From: Demequina sp. B12
GTDB lineage: Bacteria > Actinomycetota > Actinomycetes > Actinomycetales > Demequinaceae
Direction of reading: 5' to 3'
Assembly: GCF_028823635.1 (NCBI RefSeq)
Contig: NZ_JAPEHU010000001.1
Location: 855,892 to 919,891 of the forward strand
Length of the DNA: 64,000 nucleotides
Each line of letters starts with the position of its first letter. Within the stretch, counting starts at the first letter, position 1. Under the pieces are notes generated by a model, which worked only from the letters and a program-made list of their open reading frames with translations, was not told the origin of the DNA and did not search any database. This document shows positions 50,930 through 61,849 of the stretch, piece by piece. Position numbers and translations under genes: made by a program.

Positions 50930-52705
50930 CTAGTACTTGCGTTCCATGGGCTGGTATTTGGTCACCACAACGGGCTTCCAGTCCAGGTCCACAGTGCCGT
51001 CTGCTCGCTTGTACGCCATGGTGTGCTGCATGAAGTTCTCATCGTCACGCGTGGGGAAGTCCTCACGGTAGTGACCACCGCGCGACTCCTTGCGAGCTTC
51101 AGCACCAGCGATGACGACTTCCGACAGCTCCAACAGAAAGCCCAGTTCAATGGCTTCCAGCAGGTCCGTGTTGAAGCGGGTTCCACGGTCGTGAATGGCG
51201 ATGGCCTTGTACCGCTCCTGGAGGTCCTTGACTACGGCGTGAGCCTCAGCGAGCGACTCTGCGGTACGGAACACCTGGACGTTACGGTCCATGGTCTCCT
51301 GCAGTTCCTTACGGATCTGTGCCACACGCTCGGTGCCCTCGCCGCCAACGGTCTCCCGCAGGGAAGCGACCAGGCCTTCGATCTGAGCCGAAGCATCGGC
51401 CGGAAGTGCAGGCGTCTCCGCAGTGGCAACGGCGTACTCGGCCGCGGCAATACCGGCACGGCGTCCGAACACGTTGATGTCGAGCAGCGAGTTAGTTCCC
51501 AGGCGGTTGGCTCCGTGAACGGAGACACACGCGCACTCACCGGCGGCGTACAAACCCTTCACCACGTGAGTGTTGTCGCGCAGCACTTCACCCTGCACGT
51601 TCGTGGGGATGCCACCCATCGCATAGTGAGCGGTGGGGTAGACGGGCACCGGCTCGGTGTACGGCTCCACACCCAAGTAGGTGCGGGCGAACTCCGTAAT
51701 GTCCGGCAGTTTCTCGTCGATGTGGCTGGGCTCCAAGTGGGTGAGGTCCAGCAGCACATAGTCCTTGTGGGGTCCGCAGCCGCGGCCCTCACGCACCTCG
51801 TTCGCCATGGCGCGCGCCACCATGTCACGCGGTGCCAAGTCCTTGATGGTGGGGGCATAACGCTCCATGAAGCGCTCGCCCTCCGAGTTACGCAGGATGC
51901 CGCCCTCACCGCGGGCTGCCTCGGACAAGAGAATGCCCAGACCTGCCAAGCCTGTGGGATGGAACTGGAAGAACTCCATGTCTTCCAGCGGGATACCCGC
52001 ACGCAGCGCAATGCCCATGCCGTCACCGGTCAGGGTGTGAGCGTTTGAGGTGGTCTTGAAGACCTTGCCCGCACCACCAGTCGCAAAGATCACCGACTTG
52101 GCGCGGAACGTGTGCACCTCGCCGGTCTGCAACGAGTACGCCACGACACCAGCGGCGGCGACCTCGCCGTCCTCACCGGCAGCCTGCGGGTCACCGTCGA
52201 GGATCAAGTCCAGGACATAGAACTCGTTGAAGAACTCCACCTCCTGCTTGATGCACTGTTGGTAGAGAGTCTGCAAAATCATGTGGCCGGTACGGTCAGC
52301 TGCGTAGCAAGCGCGGCGCACTGCGGCCTCGCCGTGGTTGCGGGTGTGTCCACCGAAGCGGCGCTGATCCACCCTGCCCTCAGGGGTGCGGTTGAACGGC
52401 AAACCCATCTTTTCGAGGTCGAGCACAGCATCGATGGCTTCGTTACAGAGGATCTCCGCAGCATCCTGGTCCACCAAGTAGTCGCCACCCTTGATGGTGT
52501 CGAAGGTGTGCCATTCGGCGTTGTCATCTTCCACATTGGCGAGCGCGGCAGCCATACCGCCCTGGGCTGCGCCCGTGTGCGACCGCGTGGGGTACAGCTT
52601 GGTGATGACAGCGGTCTTCGCACGCTGCGAGCTTTCCAGCGCCGCGCGCATGCCAGCGCCACCGGCGCCCACAATCACGACGTCGAACTCGTGCTCAGTG
52701 GCCAT
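50930..52705 (-). CDS. sdhA: succinate dehydrogenase flavoprotein subunit
   Basis: A 591-residue catalytic subunit that oxidises succinate to fumarate with covalently bound FAD. The dinucleotide fold reads [20 protein letters not shown]. The FAD-attachment His is in [17 protein letters not shown], active-site residues are in [13 protein letters not shown] and the late [11 protein letters not shown], and the Arg is in [13 protein letters not shown]. Its ATG follows the sdhD stop without any gap; GAGGAC within sdhD serves as RBS. Confidence 0.96.
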   Translation of the reverse strand: MATEHEFDVVIVGAGGAGMRAALESSQRAKTAVITKLYPTRSHTGAAQGGMAAALANVEDDNAEWHTFDTIKGGDYLVDQDAAEILCNEAIDAVLDLEKMGLPFNRTPEGRVDQRRFGGHTRNHGEAAVRRACYAADRTGHMILQTLYQQCIKQEVEFFNEFYVLDLILDGDPQAAGEDGEVAAAGVVAYSLQTGEVHTFRAKSVIFATGGAGKVFKTTSNAHTLTGDGMGIALRAGIPLEDMEFFQFHPTGLAGLGILLSEAARGEGGILRNSEGERFMERYAPTIKDLAPRDMVARAMANEVREGRGCGPHKDYVLLDLTHLEPSHIDEKLPDITEFARTYLGVEPYTEPVPVYPTAHYAMGGIPTNVQGEVLRDNTHVVKGLYAAGECACVSVHGANRLGTNSLLDINVFGRRAGIAAAEYAVATAETPALPADASAQIEGLVASLRETVGGEGTERVAQIRKELQETMDRNVQVFRTAESLAEAHAVVKDLQERYKAIAIHDRGTRFNTDLLEAIELGFLLELSEVVIAGAEARKESRGGHYREDFPTRDDENFMQHTMAYKRADGTVDLDWKPVVVTKYQPMERKY

Positions 52706-53155
52706 TTAGATGTCCTCACAGAAACTTGGGAGCAGGCTCGGGTCCGAACCGGCAGGGCAGGGATCAAAGGTGAAAAGCACCAGGGTTCCGAGGATAACGA
52801 TCACGACGGTCGAGATGCGCAACGCCCAATGCAAGGTCGCGGCGATCCACGGAGTCTGGGCGTAGTCATTGATGATCATGCGCATGCCGTTGGCGCCGTG
52901 AATCATGGCCAACACCAGCATCGTGAAGTCGAACCACTGCCAGAACGGGTTCGCGAGCTTGCCGGCCACGAACGCAAAGTCGATCTGGTTGATGCCGTCA
53001 CCCATGACGAGATTCACGGTCAGGTGAACGGCAATCAACCCAATGAGCAGCACGCCGGACACGCGCTGGAAGATCCACGACCACCGCTGAGCGCGCCCCA
53101 GCGTGGAGTGGCTCACCGCCTTCTTGGGAGCTTTGAGTTCAGGAGCGCCAGTCAT
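52706..53155 (-). CDS. sdhD: succinate dehydrogenase membrane anchor subunit D
   Basis: A 149-residue hydrophobic anchor with three membrane helices (about 30-50, 70-95 and 105-130): FQRVSGVLLIGLIAVHLTVN, WFDFTMLVLAMIHGANGMRM and ALRISTVVIVILGTLVLFTF. His residues in the first and second helices can bind haem b. The ATG at 53155 overlaps the sdhC stop (TGATG). The longer frame to 53266 is antisense to nothing but lies within sdhC, so it is rejected. Confidence 0.88.
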   Translation of the reverse strand: MTGAPELKAPKKAVSHSTLGRAQRWSWIFQRVSGVLLIGLIAVHLTVNLVMGDGINQIDFAFVAGKLANPFWQWFDFTMLVLAMIHGANGMRMIINDYAQTPWIAATLHWALRISTVVIVILGTLVLFTFDPCPAGSDPSLLPSFCEDI

Positions 53156-53529
53156 CACGCACCCCCGAAGGCGTGCATGAGGTGACGGGGGAGGAATCCA
53201 GCCATGACGATGGCGAAACCAATCCAGACCCCCCACACCAGCATCTTTTGGTGGCGCAACGCCCACGTCCAGCGGTCGACCGCGATGACTCGCAAGCCGT
53301 TGAGCGCGTGGAGGGTGATGGCGGCCACGAGGCCAGCCTCAATGAACGTATAGAGCGGGGTTTTGTAGTGGCCGATCACATCGTTGTAGGCCTCTGGAGA
53401 CACGCGCACCAGCGCAGTGTCCAGGATGTGTACCAACAGGAAGAAGAAGATGGCGACGCCAGTTGTGCGGTGCACAACCCACATCCACATCCCTTCGGCT
53501 CCTCGGTAGAGCGTGGGCAGCGGCGACAC
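53155..53529 (-). CDS. sdhC: succinate dehydrogenase cytochrome b556 subunit C
   Basis: A 124-residue anchor with three helices. The opening YRGAEGMWMWVVHRTTGVAI contains the SdhC signature HR.TG. It continues FFFLLVHILDTALVRVSPEA with a haem-ligand His, then AAITLHALNGLRVIAVDRWT. GTG start at 53529 with AAGGAGAG upstream. It is the first gene of sdhCDAB; a -10 TAGGAT (53571-53566) lies about 40 bases upstream and overlaps the manC promoter. Confidence 0.9.
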   Translation of the reverse strand: MSPLPTLYRGAEGMWMWVVHRTTGVAIFFFLLVHILDTALVRVSPEAYNDVIGHYKTPLYTFIEAGLVAAITLHALNGLRVIAVDRWTWALRHQKMLVWGVWIGFAIVMAGFLPRHLMHAFGGA

Positions 53530-53565
53530 GGACTCTCCTTCGAATTCCGGGGTGTCTTGCCGACC

Positions 53566-53575
53566 ATCCTAAAGT
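53566..53575. promoter_or_regulatory. overlapping -10 elements of sdhC and manC
   Basis: TAAAGT (53570-53575) faces manC and lies six bases before its ATG. TAGGAT (53571-53566, minus strand) faces sdhC. The two -10 hexamers share two bases, so the divergent promoters should compete. -35 elements are weak for both. Confidence 0.45.
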
Positions 53576-53581
53576 GTTCTC

Positions 53582-54670
53582 ATGGCATCTACGACCAGCG
53601 TTCAAGGTTTCATCCCGGACTTCGTGTCCGTCATTCCCGCAGGTGGAATCGGGTCGCGGTTGTGGCCCATGTCCCAGCCGCACCGGCCTAAGTTCTTGAT
53701 CGACCTCCTGGGCTCGGGTGCCACGCTCATCCAAGACACGGTGACGCGGCTTGCGCCGCTGTCGGAGACCACGCTTGTGGTCACCGGCGAACGCCACGCC
53801 CCAGCGGTTGCCGCTCAGCTTCCTGACCTTGACGCATCGGCCCTCCTGACCGAACCCTCCCCGCGGGACTCGATGGCTGCCATTGCCCTCGCTGCCGCCG
53901 TCATTGAGGAGCGGCACGGTGAACGCATCATGGGTTCATTCGCCGCCGACCACGTGATTCCGGACGCTGAAACGTTCCGCGACACGGTGCGCGTTGCGGT
54001 CCAGGCCGCCCGCACCGGCAAGGTTGTGACGCTGGGCATTGCGCCGGATAGTCCCTCGAGCGCCTTTGGCTACATCAAGGCAGGGGAGGCGTTGGCCGAT
54101 GCGCCGGGCGCCTTCGCGGTCGAAGCCTTCACTGAGAAGCCGGACCCGGAAACCGCAGCACGCATGCTCACCGAGGGGGGCTACACCTGGAACGCCGGAA
54201 TGTTCGTGGTGTCGACCACAGTGCTGCTTGACCACTTGGCACGCCTCCAACCCACCCTCGCTGCCGGCGTCCGTGAGATCGCGCAGGCGTGGGACACCGA
54301 ACACCGCGCCGACGTCCTCGCCCGCGTGTGGCCCACCCTGACCAAGATCGCGATCGACCATGCCATCGCAGAACCTGTTGCCGCCGAAGGTGGAGTCGCC
54401 ACTGTCCCCGGCGCCTTCACCTGGCACGACGTCGGCGACTTCGATTCGCTTGCCGGGCTGCTCAGCGCTCAACCCGACGGTGTCGTGCGGATCAACCGCG
54501 AGGCCCCCATCTGCACGGTGGACGCCCCCGGCGCGCTCGTCGTGGGCGGTGCCAAGCCCCTCGCCATCGTGGGGGTAGCCGATGCCGTGGTTGTGGAGAC
54601 GGACGAGGCAGTCCTCGTCACCACTCGCCACGCGGCACAGCGGGTGAAAGACGTCTCCTTCGACGCCTAA
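53582..54670 (+). CDS. manC: mannose-1-phosphate guanylyltransferase
   Basis: A 362-residue nucleotidyltransferase that makes GDP-mannose from GTP and mannose-1-phosphate, for mannosylated glycans and lipids. The pyrophosphorylase motif VIPAGGIGSRLWPMSQPHRP and the zone-2 motif FTEKPDPETAARM are diagnostic. FAADHVIPD and WNAGMFVV further support GMP. No C-terminal isomerase domain is present, so it is the monofunctional form. Leaderless start at 53582. Confidence 0.92.
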   Translation: MASTTSVQGFIPDFVSVIPAGGIGSRLWPMSQPHRPKFLIDLLGSGATLIQDTVTRLAPLSETTLVVTGERHAPAVAAQLPDLDASALLTEPSPRDSMAAIALAAAVIEERHGERIMGSFAADHVIPDAETFRDTVRVAVQAARTGKVVTLGIAPDSPSSAFGYIKAGEALADAPGAFAVEAFTEKPDPETAARMLTEGGYTWNAGMFVVSTTVLLDHLARLQPTLAAGVREIAQAWDTEHRADVLARVWPTLTKIAIDHAIAEPVAAEGGVATVPGAFTWHDVGDFDSLAGLLSAQPDGVVRINREAPICTVDAPGALVVGGAKPLAIVGVADAVVVETDEAVLVTTRHAAQRVKDVSFDA

Positions 54671-54697
54671 AGTGCGCAAAACGTGCATTCCTGGCGA

Positions 54698-54716
54698 ACT
54701 TTGCAGAGACTTTGCA
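54698..54716 (+). promoter_or_regulatory. ACTTTGCA direct repeats (RamB-like boxes) upstream of the BMP gene
   Basis: ACTTTGCA occurs at 54698-54705 and 54709-54716, an 11-bp period, with a weaker CTTGCAT at 54721-54727. From memory, the Corynebacterium RamB consensus contains AACTTTGCAAA, and a RamB-like regulator is encoded in this window. The link is inference. Confidence 0.4.
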
Positions 54717-54793
54717 CACGCTTGCATCCCGAACGGTCCAAACCCTTCGATTGATACAGAACCGTTGCCTGTCTGCAACAAGACCAGCGAGAA

Positions 54794-54817
54794 CAGGAAA
54801 CGTTTCCTGCGTAGCAT
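54794..54817 (+). promoter_or_regulatory. LacI-type operator and -10 of the nucleoside operon
   Basis: CAGGAAACGTTTCCTG (54794-54809) is a perfect 16-bp palindrome with the central CG typical of LacI-family operators. The -10 TAGCAT (54812-54817) follows after two bases, so a bound repressor would block the promoter. No LacI-type gene is in the window. Confidence 0.65.
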
Positions 54818-54877
54818 GAGAAACAACGCAACCGCCTGGCGTACCCAACAGGCGATTCGATAGTGAGGAAGCAACAG

Positions 54878-55963
54878 ATGCGCAATTCGATTCGCATTGG
54901 TGCAGTGGCGGCAGCATCCGCCCTTGTCCTGGCAGCGTGCGGCTCCGCACCCGAGGACGAGACCACCACCACCGACTCCACCTCCGGCACGGAGAACACC
55001 GCCGCCGCTGAGTCGGTCGACTTCAAGGCCTGCATGGTGTCCGACTCCGGCGGCTTCGACGACAAGTCGTTCAACCAGTCCGCCTTCGAGGGCCTCGAGC
55101 GTGCAGAGTCCGAACTCGGTGTCGAGATCGTCACCGCCGAGTCGACCTCCGAAAGCGACTTCGGCCCCAACCTTGAGGCGCAGGTCGCCGCAGGTTGCGA
55201 CCTGATCATCACCGTCGGCTTCCTGCTCAGCCAGGCCACCGTCGACTCCGCGCTTGAGAACCCCGACGTTCACTACGCGATCATCGACGACCTCGCCGAC
55301 AACGACTTCGACGGCACCATCGACGCCCCGAACATCAAGCCCATCACCTTCGAGACCGACGAAGCTGCCTTCCTGGCTGGCTACGCCGCCGCTTCCGCGA
55401 CCGGCTCCGGCACGGTGGGTACCTTCGGTGGACTCGAGATCCCCTCGGTGACCATCTTCATGAACGGCTACGCAGCCGGCGTTGAGTACTACAACGAGAA
55501 CGCTGGCGGCGACGTCCAGGTGCTCGGACTCGACTCCTTCTCCGGTGGCTTCGAAGACCAGACCCAGGGCCAGAACATCACCCAGGGCTTCCTCGACCAG
55601 GGCGCAGACATCGTGATGCCCGTTGCTGGCCCCGTGGGCCTGGGTGCCGCATCGGCCATCCAGTCCGCAGGTGACGCATGGTTGATCGGTGTGGACTCCG
55701 ACTGGACCCAGACCGCACCCGACTACGCAGACATCGTCTTCACCTCGGTGCTGAAGAACATCGCCAACTCGGTGTTCGACACCATTGATGAGACCGTCAA
55801 CTCCGGCTTCTCGACCGACCCGTACCTGGGCACCCTCGAGAACGAGGGCGTGGGCGTGTCCGACTTCGCAGACGGCACCGTCTCCGACGAGGTCCTCGCC
55901 GAGCTCGACACCATCCGCGAAGGCATCATCGCGGGTGACATCGAGCCCTCGCTGGCCGAGTAA
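54878..55963 (+). CDS. BMP-family nucleoside-binding lipoprotein
   Basis: A 361-residue solute-binding lipoprotein with lipobox LAAC (Cys about residue 21). A mature Bmp/PnrA-like fold opens FKACMVSDSGGFDDKSFNQS, the purine-nucleoside-binding signature, and has TVGFLLSQATVDSALENPDV and MPVAGPVGLGAASAIQSAGD. It delivers nucleosides to the ATPase and two permeases that follow. ATG 54878 with GAGGA eight bases upstream; a GTG at 54863 is less likely. A hairpin after the gene probably allows excess of this subunit over the membrane parts. Confidence 0.9.
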   Translation: MRNSIRIGAVAAASALVLAACGSAPEDETTTTDSTSGTENTAAAESVDFKACMVSDSGGFDDKSFNQSAFEGLERAESELGVEIVTAESTSESDFGPNLEAQVAAGCDLIITVGFLLSQATVDSALENPDVHYAIIDDLADNDFDGTIDAPNIKPITFETDEAAFLAGYAAASATGSGTVGTFGGLEIPSVTIFMNGYAAGVEYYNENAGGDVQVLGLDSFSGGFEDQTQGQNITQGFLDQGADIVMPVAGPVGLGAASAIQSAGDAWLIGVDSDWTQTAPDYADIVFTSVLKNIANSVFDTIDETVNSGFSTDPYLGTLENEGVGVSDFADGTVSDEVLAELDTIREGIIAGDIEPSLAE

Positions 55964-56002
55964 CTCACACAACTCAGGGGGCAAGTAGCCCCGACTTCAC
56001 GC

Positions 56003-56036
56003 GAGGGGCGTGCCGCTTGGACGCGGCACGCCCCTC
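56003..56036 (+). terminator. intercistronic hairpin after the BMP gene
   Basis: GAGGGGCGTGCCGC (56003-56016) pairs perfectly with GCGGCACGCCCCTC (56023-56036), loop TTGGAC, no T-run. Typical of partial termination or 3'-end protection between a binding protein and its transporter genes. Confidence 0.65.
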
Positions 56037-56091
56037 GTGCTTGACTGGAAGTGCGTCCGATGACGGGCGCAACGCTGAGAGGATCACACGC

Positions 56092-57608
56092 GTGAAACTG
56101 GAGTTGCAGGGCATCACAAAAAAGTTCGGTGACTTCACCGCGAACGATGCCATCGACCTGGTCGTACAGCCTGGAACCGTCCACGCCCTGCTAGGGGAGA
56201 ACGGTGCAGGTAAATCGACGCTGATGAACGTGCTGTTCGGCTTGTACGACGCCGACGGCGGACAAATCCTGCTGGATGACGAACCCCGCGTCTTTGCAGG
56301 TCCCGGTGACGCGATGGACGCGGGAATCGGCATGGTGCACCAGCACTTCATGCTGGTGCCGGTGTTTACCGTCGCAGAATCGGTCATGTTGGGAAATGAA
56401 GACGTGACAGGCCCGGCAAAGCTGCTGGACCTCAACGCCGCCCGCGCCAAAGTGAAAGAACTGTCTGACCGCTTTGGATTCGCCATCGACCCGGACGCCG
56501 TCATCGAAGACCTGTCCGTGGGCGCACAGCAGCGTGTCGAAATCATCAAGGCGCTTTCGCGCGACGCTCAAATTTTGATCCTGGACGAGCCCACCGCTGT
56601 GCTCACCCCCCAGGAGACCGACGAACTGCTCGACATCGTGGGACAGTTGCGCGACGCGGGCACCGCAGTCGTCCTCATCACCCACAAGCTTCGCGAGGTC
56701 AAAGCCATCGCGGACGACATCACCGTGATCCGTCGCGGCAAGGTTGTCGGCACTGCTGAACCGACCGCCTCCCAGGAGGAACTCGCCTCGCTGATGGTGG
56801 GCCGTGACGTGTCGATGACGGTCGCCAAGGATGCTGCCGACCCCGGCGATCCCATGCTGCAGGTCCACAACCTGACGGTCGTGGACGGCGTCACCGAGAT
56901 CACTTTGCTGGACGGCGTCACCTTCGAGATTCGCGCAGGCGAAATCCTCGCGGTCGCAGGTGTGCAGGGTAACGGCCAAACCGAACTGGCAGAGGCCATT
57001 GCGGGGCTGACGCCCACCGACGCGGGACACGTCACGCTGGACGGCGAAGACATCACCGGACACTCCATCCGCAAGGTGCTCGATGCGGGAGTCGGCTTTG
57101 TTCCCGAGGACCGCACCGAAGACGGCATCGTCGCCAACTTCACGATCATCAACAACCTGATCCTCGACATCTACGACCGGGCTCCGTATTCGACTCGTGG
57201 CACGCTGAACGGCAAGGTGCTGGTCGACAACGCGGAGAAGCAGGTCGAGAACTTCGACGTGCGCACCACGTCCATCAATGCCCTCACGGGCTCGCTGTCC
57301 GGAGGTAACCAGCAGAAGGTGGTGCTGGCCCGCGAGCTTTCGCGTGACCTCAAACTCCTGATCGCCTCCCAACCCACGCGTGGGCTCGACGTGGGGTCGA
57401 TCGAGTTCGTTCACAAGCGCATCATCGAAGAGCGCGACAACGGAGCCGCCGTTCTCATCGTGAGCTCCGAACTCGACGAGGTCTATGCCCTGGCAGACCG
57501 CATCGCGGTGATGTACCACGGGCGCATCGTTGACATCGTCCCGCCGGACACCGACCGAGACACGCTCGGCCTCATGATGGCCGGTGCCCACAAAGAGGAG
57601 GAAGCCGC

Positions 57609-57612
<4 letters not shown>
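56092..57612 (+). CDS. nucleoside ABC transporter ATPase (two fused domains)
   Basis: A 506-residue ATPase with two nucleotide-binding domains, as in RbsA/NupA-type importers. Domain 1 has GENGAGKST, HQHFMLVPVFTVAESV, the signature LSVGAQQRVEIIKAL and LILDEPTAVLT. Domain 2 has the degenerate P-loop GVQGNGQTELAEAI and LSGGNQQKVVLAREL, with SQPTRGLDVGS in place of a full Walker B. This asymmetry is normal for the group. GTG 56092 follows GAGAGGA; the longer frame to 56017 runs through the hairpin and is rejected. It overlaps the next gene by four bases. Confidence 0.92.
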
Positions 57613-58834
<1,222 letters not shown>

Positions 58835-58838
<4 letters not shown>

Positions 58839-60133
58839 GCGCCCCCGCTATTGAGCCCAGTGCTCTCGCTCACCCCGAGCCCGGTGAGCCCGTGATCAAG
58901 CGTCGTTCGTGGAAGGCGCCCATCGCTTTGGGTGTCATCGCTGTGGCGTCGTTGGTGATCTTTGGGCTTTTGTCCCCGAGCGGATCGCAGACGACCTTCG
59001 TCTTTGCGCGTTCCACGGACTTCTTCACCCTGCCCACCCTCACGGTGTCGTCGCGTGGCGCCGCCATCGTGTTGTCGGTCCTAGCGTTGCTCCTCGCCGC
59101 GTACTCGGCCGCATTGGCCGCCAACTATCGCAAGCCAGGAATCTGGCTGCCGGTCGTCTACGGCATGGCCATCATCGGTTCGTTGCTGACCTGGGCCGGA
59201 GCCGGTCGCGACAACACCAGCATCCAGTTCACGGGTCTGCTGACGAGTTCACTGTTCCTGGCCGTGCCGCTCGTTTTTGGTGCCCTTGCCGGCACCATCT
59301 GTGAGCGTTCGGGAATCGTCAACATCGCCATCGAAGGCCAGCTCCTTGCGGGTGCCTTCCTGGCGGCGTTGGTGGGATCGATGGCAGGCAACGCCTATGT
59401 GGGCCTCATCGCCGCCCCCATCGCAGGTGCCGCGGTGGGTGCGATTCTGGCGGTGTTCGCGACGCGATACTGGGTTGATCAAATCGTTGTCGGTGTGGTG
59501 TTGAACCTGCTGGTGTTGGGCCTGACGGGCTTCTTCTTCAACTCGATCATGAAGACCAACCCGGAACTCAACCAGGCGCTCAGCATTCCTACGATCGACA
59601 TCCCGTTGCTGTCGAAGATCCCCGTGATCGGTCCCGTGCTGTTCCAGCAGAACCTGCTGGTGTACATCCTGTACATCGTGGTGATCGTGCTGCAGATCAT
59701 GCTGTTCAAGTCCCGGTGGGGCTTGCGGGTCCGCGCGGTGGGTGAACACCCCAAGGCCGCTGACACGGTCGGCATCAAGGTCAACCGCACTCGCGTGCGC
59801 AACACCATCCTTGGTGGTGCTGTCGCCGGTTTGGGTGGCGCGTTCTTCACGGTCGCGTCGGGTCTGGCCTTCGGTAACAACATGTCCGCCGGTAAGGGTT
59901 ATATCGCGCTGGCGGCAATGATCCTGGGCCGGTGGAGCCCCCGTGGTGCGCTGGCTGCGGCGCTGTTGTTCGGTTTCGCGGATGCGTTGCGTGTGCAGTT
60001 GGGCATCATCGGCTCCGACATTCCGTCTGAGTTCCTTGCCATGACGCCGTACCTCGCAACCTTGTTCGCGGTGGCTGGCTTGGTGGGCCACTCGCGTGCG
60101 CCTGCGGCAGAGAACATCCCGTACAAGAAGTAG
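58835..60133 (+). CDS. nucleoside ABC transporter permease 2
   Basis: A 432-residue permease of the same superfamily. A cytoplasmic N-terminus (1-28) is followed by an extra pair of N-terminal helices (about 30-95). The conserved core has ERSGIVNIAIEGQLLAGAFL and the coupling region RAVGEHPKAADTVGIKVNRT, then GGAVAGLGGAFFTVASGLAF. It is the NupQ/YufQ-like partner of permease 1. Starts at GTG 58835 overlapping permease 1. Followed eight bases later by cdd. Confidence 0.9.
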
Positions 60134-60141
60134 GAGGGCCG

Positions 60142-60540
60142 ATGCCCGAGGTTGACTGGGATGCGTTGCGGTCGGCTGCGCGTGATGCGGCGACCCGTGC
60201 GTACGTGCCGTACTCGAAGTTTCCGGTAGGCGTCGCGGCGCTCACTGACACCGGTGAGGTGGTGGTGGGCGCGAACGTCGAGAACGCGAGTTATGGACTC
60301 ACGTTGTGTGCGGAATGCGCGTTGGTCTCGAAGCTGCATACGGATGGGGCTGGCTCCAGGCTGGTGGCATTCACGTGCGTCGACGGTAACGGCGACATTT
60401 TGGCTCCGTGTGGGCGTTGCCGCCAGTTGCTCTTTGAGCACGGGGGGCGGTCCTTGCTGCTGGAGACTGCGGACGGCGTGAAGACGATGGACGAGATTTT
60501 GCCCGGCGCGTTTGGGCCTGATGATTTGGAGAAGGTGTGA
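60142..60540 (+). CDS. cdd: cytidine deaminase
   Basis: A 132-residue zinc enzyme that deaminates cytidine and deoxycytidine. The motifs are VPYSKFPVGVAALTDTG, the CAE zinc/catalytic motif in LTLCAECALVSKL (Glu is the proton shuttle) and PCGRCRQ. It is the tetrameric small type. The RBS AGGAGGG overlaps a dispersed 9-mer (60137-60145) whose ATG is the start codon itself. Co-transcribed with the importer, so imported cytidine is converted to uridine. Confidence 0.94.
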   Translation: MPEVDWDALRSAARDAATRAYVPYSKFPVGVAALTDTGEVVVGANVENASYGLTLCAECALVSKLHTDGAGSRLVAFTCVDGNGDILAPCGRCRQLLFEHGGRSLLLETADGVKTMDEILPGAFGPDDLEKV

Positions 60541-61847
60541 TGACTGAGCGTCATGATGCAGTGGACGTCATTCGGACCAAGCGTGACGGCGGTGTGTTGT
60601 CGGGCGACCAGATCGATTGGGTGGTTGACGCGTACACGCGTGGTGTGGTGGCGGATGAGCAGATGAGCTCGTTGGCCATGGCCATCTTGCAGCGTGGGAT
60701 GAGCCGCGAAGAGATCGCTCGGTGGACTGCGGCGATGATCGCGACGGGGGAGAGGCTCGACTTTTCTTCCCTGGGCGTTCCGACTGCGGATAAGCACTCC
60801 ACGGGCGGCGTGGGCGACAAGATCACGCTGCCGCTAGCGCCGCTGGTGGCTGTCTATGGAGTGGCGGTTCCACAGTTGTCGGGACGCGGCCTTGGTCACA
60901 CAGGCGGAACTCTGGACAAGCTTGAAGCGATCCCGGGTTGGCAGGCGTCCATGAGCAATGAGCAGATGCTTGCTCAGCTCCGCGATGTGGGCGCAGTGAT
61001 TTGCGCTGCGGGCTCGGGACTGGCCCCGGCCGACAAGAAGTTGTACGCCTTGCGTGACGTGACGGGCACTGTGGAGGCGATTCCGCTGATCGCTTCCTCG
61101 ATCATGTCGAAGAAGATCGCTGAAGGCACGGGTGTGCTCGTCTTGGACGTCAAGGTTGGTTCCGGCGCGTTCATGAAGGACCTGGACAGCGCGCGCGAAC
61201 TTGCGGAGACGATGGTCAACCTGGGTACCGATGCAGGAGTGCGGACCTCGGCACTGCTGACGGATATGGATACCCCTTTGGGGCGCGGGATCGGCAACGG
61301 GCTTGAAGTGGCCGAGTCCGTGGACGTGCTCGCCGGTGGCGGGCCTGACGACGTCGTGGAACTCACGGTGGCGCTAGCCCGCGAGATGCTCGCCGGCGCG
61401 GGTGTCACGGGTGTAGACCCCGCGGACGCCCTCAAGGACGGCCGGGCTATGGACGTGTGGCGCCGCATGATTGAAGCGCAGGGCGGAGACCCCGATGCTC
61501 CTATGCCTGTTGCTCCGCACCAGCACCAGATCCTGGCCGAACGCGACGGTGTGGTGAGCCGTTTGGACGCCATGGGTGTTGGCGTGGCGGCATGGCGGTT
61601 GGGCGCAGGCCGTGCCCGCAAGGAGGACCTCATCGAAATGTCCTCCGGCATCACCATTCACCGGACGGTGGGTGAAGAGGTACGCAAGGGCGAGCCCATC
61701 CTCACGCTCCACACGGAGACCGAAGGGCGCATGCCCCGCGGCCTGCAGGCGCTCGCTGAGGCGTGCGGTGGCGCGGGATCGATTGAGGTCGGAGACTCGG
61801 CTCCTGAGCGCCGGATTGTGCTCGAAACCCTGGGCACGGTGTCCTGA
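60540..61847 (+). CDS. deoA: thymidine (pyrimidine-nucleoside) phosphorylase
   Basis: A 435-residue enzyme that splits thymidine or uridine with phosphate into base plus (deoxy)ribose-1-phosphate. The signature SGRGLGHTGGTLDKLEAIPG and the phosphate-site motif ADKHSTGGVGDKITLPLAP are clear. The C-terminal PYNP domain (SSGITIHRTVGEEVRKGEPI) is present. The ATG at 60540 overlaps the cdd stop by one base (TGATG); a GTG at 60537 adding one residue is equally possible. RBS GGAGAAGG. Confidence 0.93.
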   Translation: MTERHDAVDVIRTKRDGGVLSGDQIDWVVDAYTRGVVADEQMSSLAMAILQRGMSREEIARWTAAMIATGERLDFSSLGVPTADKHSTGGVGDKITLPLAPLVAVYGVAVPQLSGRGLGHTGGTLDKLEAIPGWQASMSNEQMLAQLRDVGAVICAAGSGLAPADKKLYALRDVTGTVEAIPLIASSIMSKKIAEGTGVLVLDVKVGSGAFMKDLDSARELAETMVNLGTDAGVRTSALLTDMDTPLGRGIGNGLEVAESVDVLAGGGPDDVVELTVALAREMLAGAGVTGVDPADALKDGRAMDVWRRMIEAQGGDPDAPMPVAPHQHQILAERDGVVSRLDAMGVGVAAWRLGAGRARKEDLIEMSSGITIHRTVGEEVRKGEPILTLHTETEGRMPRGLQALAEACGGAGSIEVGDSAPERRIVLETLGTVS

Positions 61848-61849
61848 CG

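Noticed and set aside
53936..55984. Very long minus-strand open frame (about 680 codons) across manC and the BMP gene
   Set aside because: It is antisense to two genes with clear family motifs and spans their intergenic region. Long empty antisense frames are expected in high-GC coding sequence, and the product has no recognisable domain.
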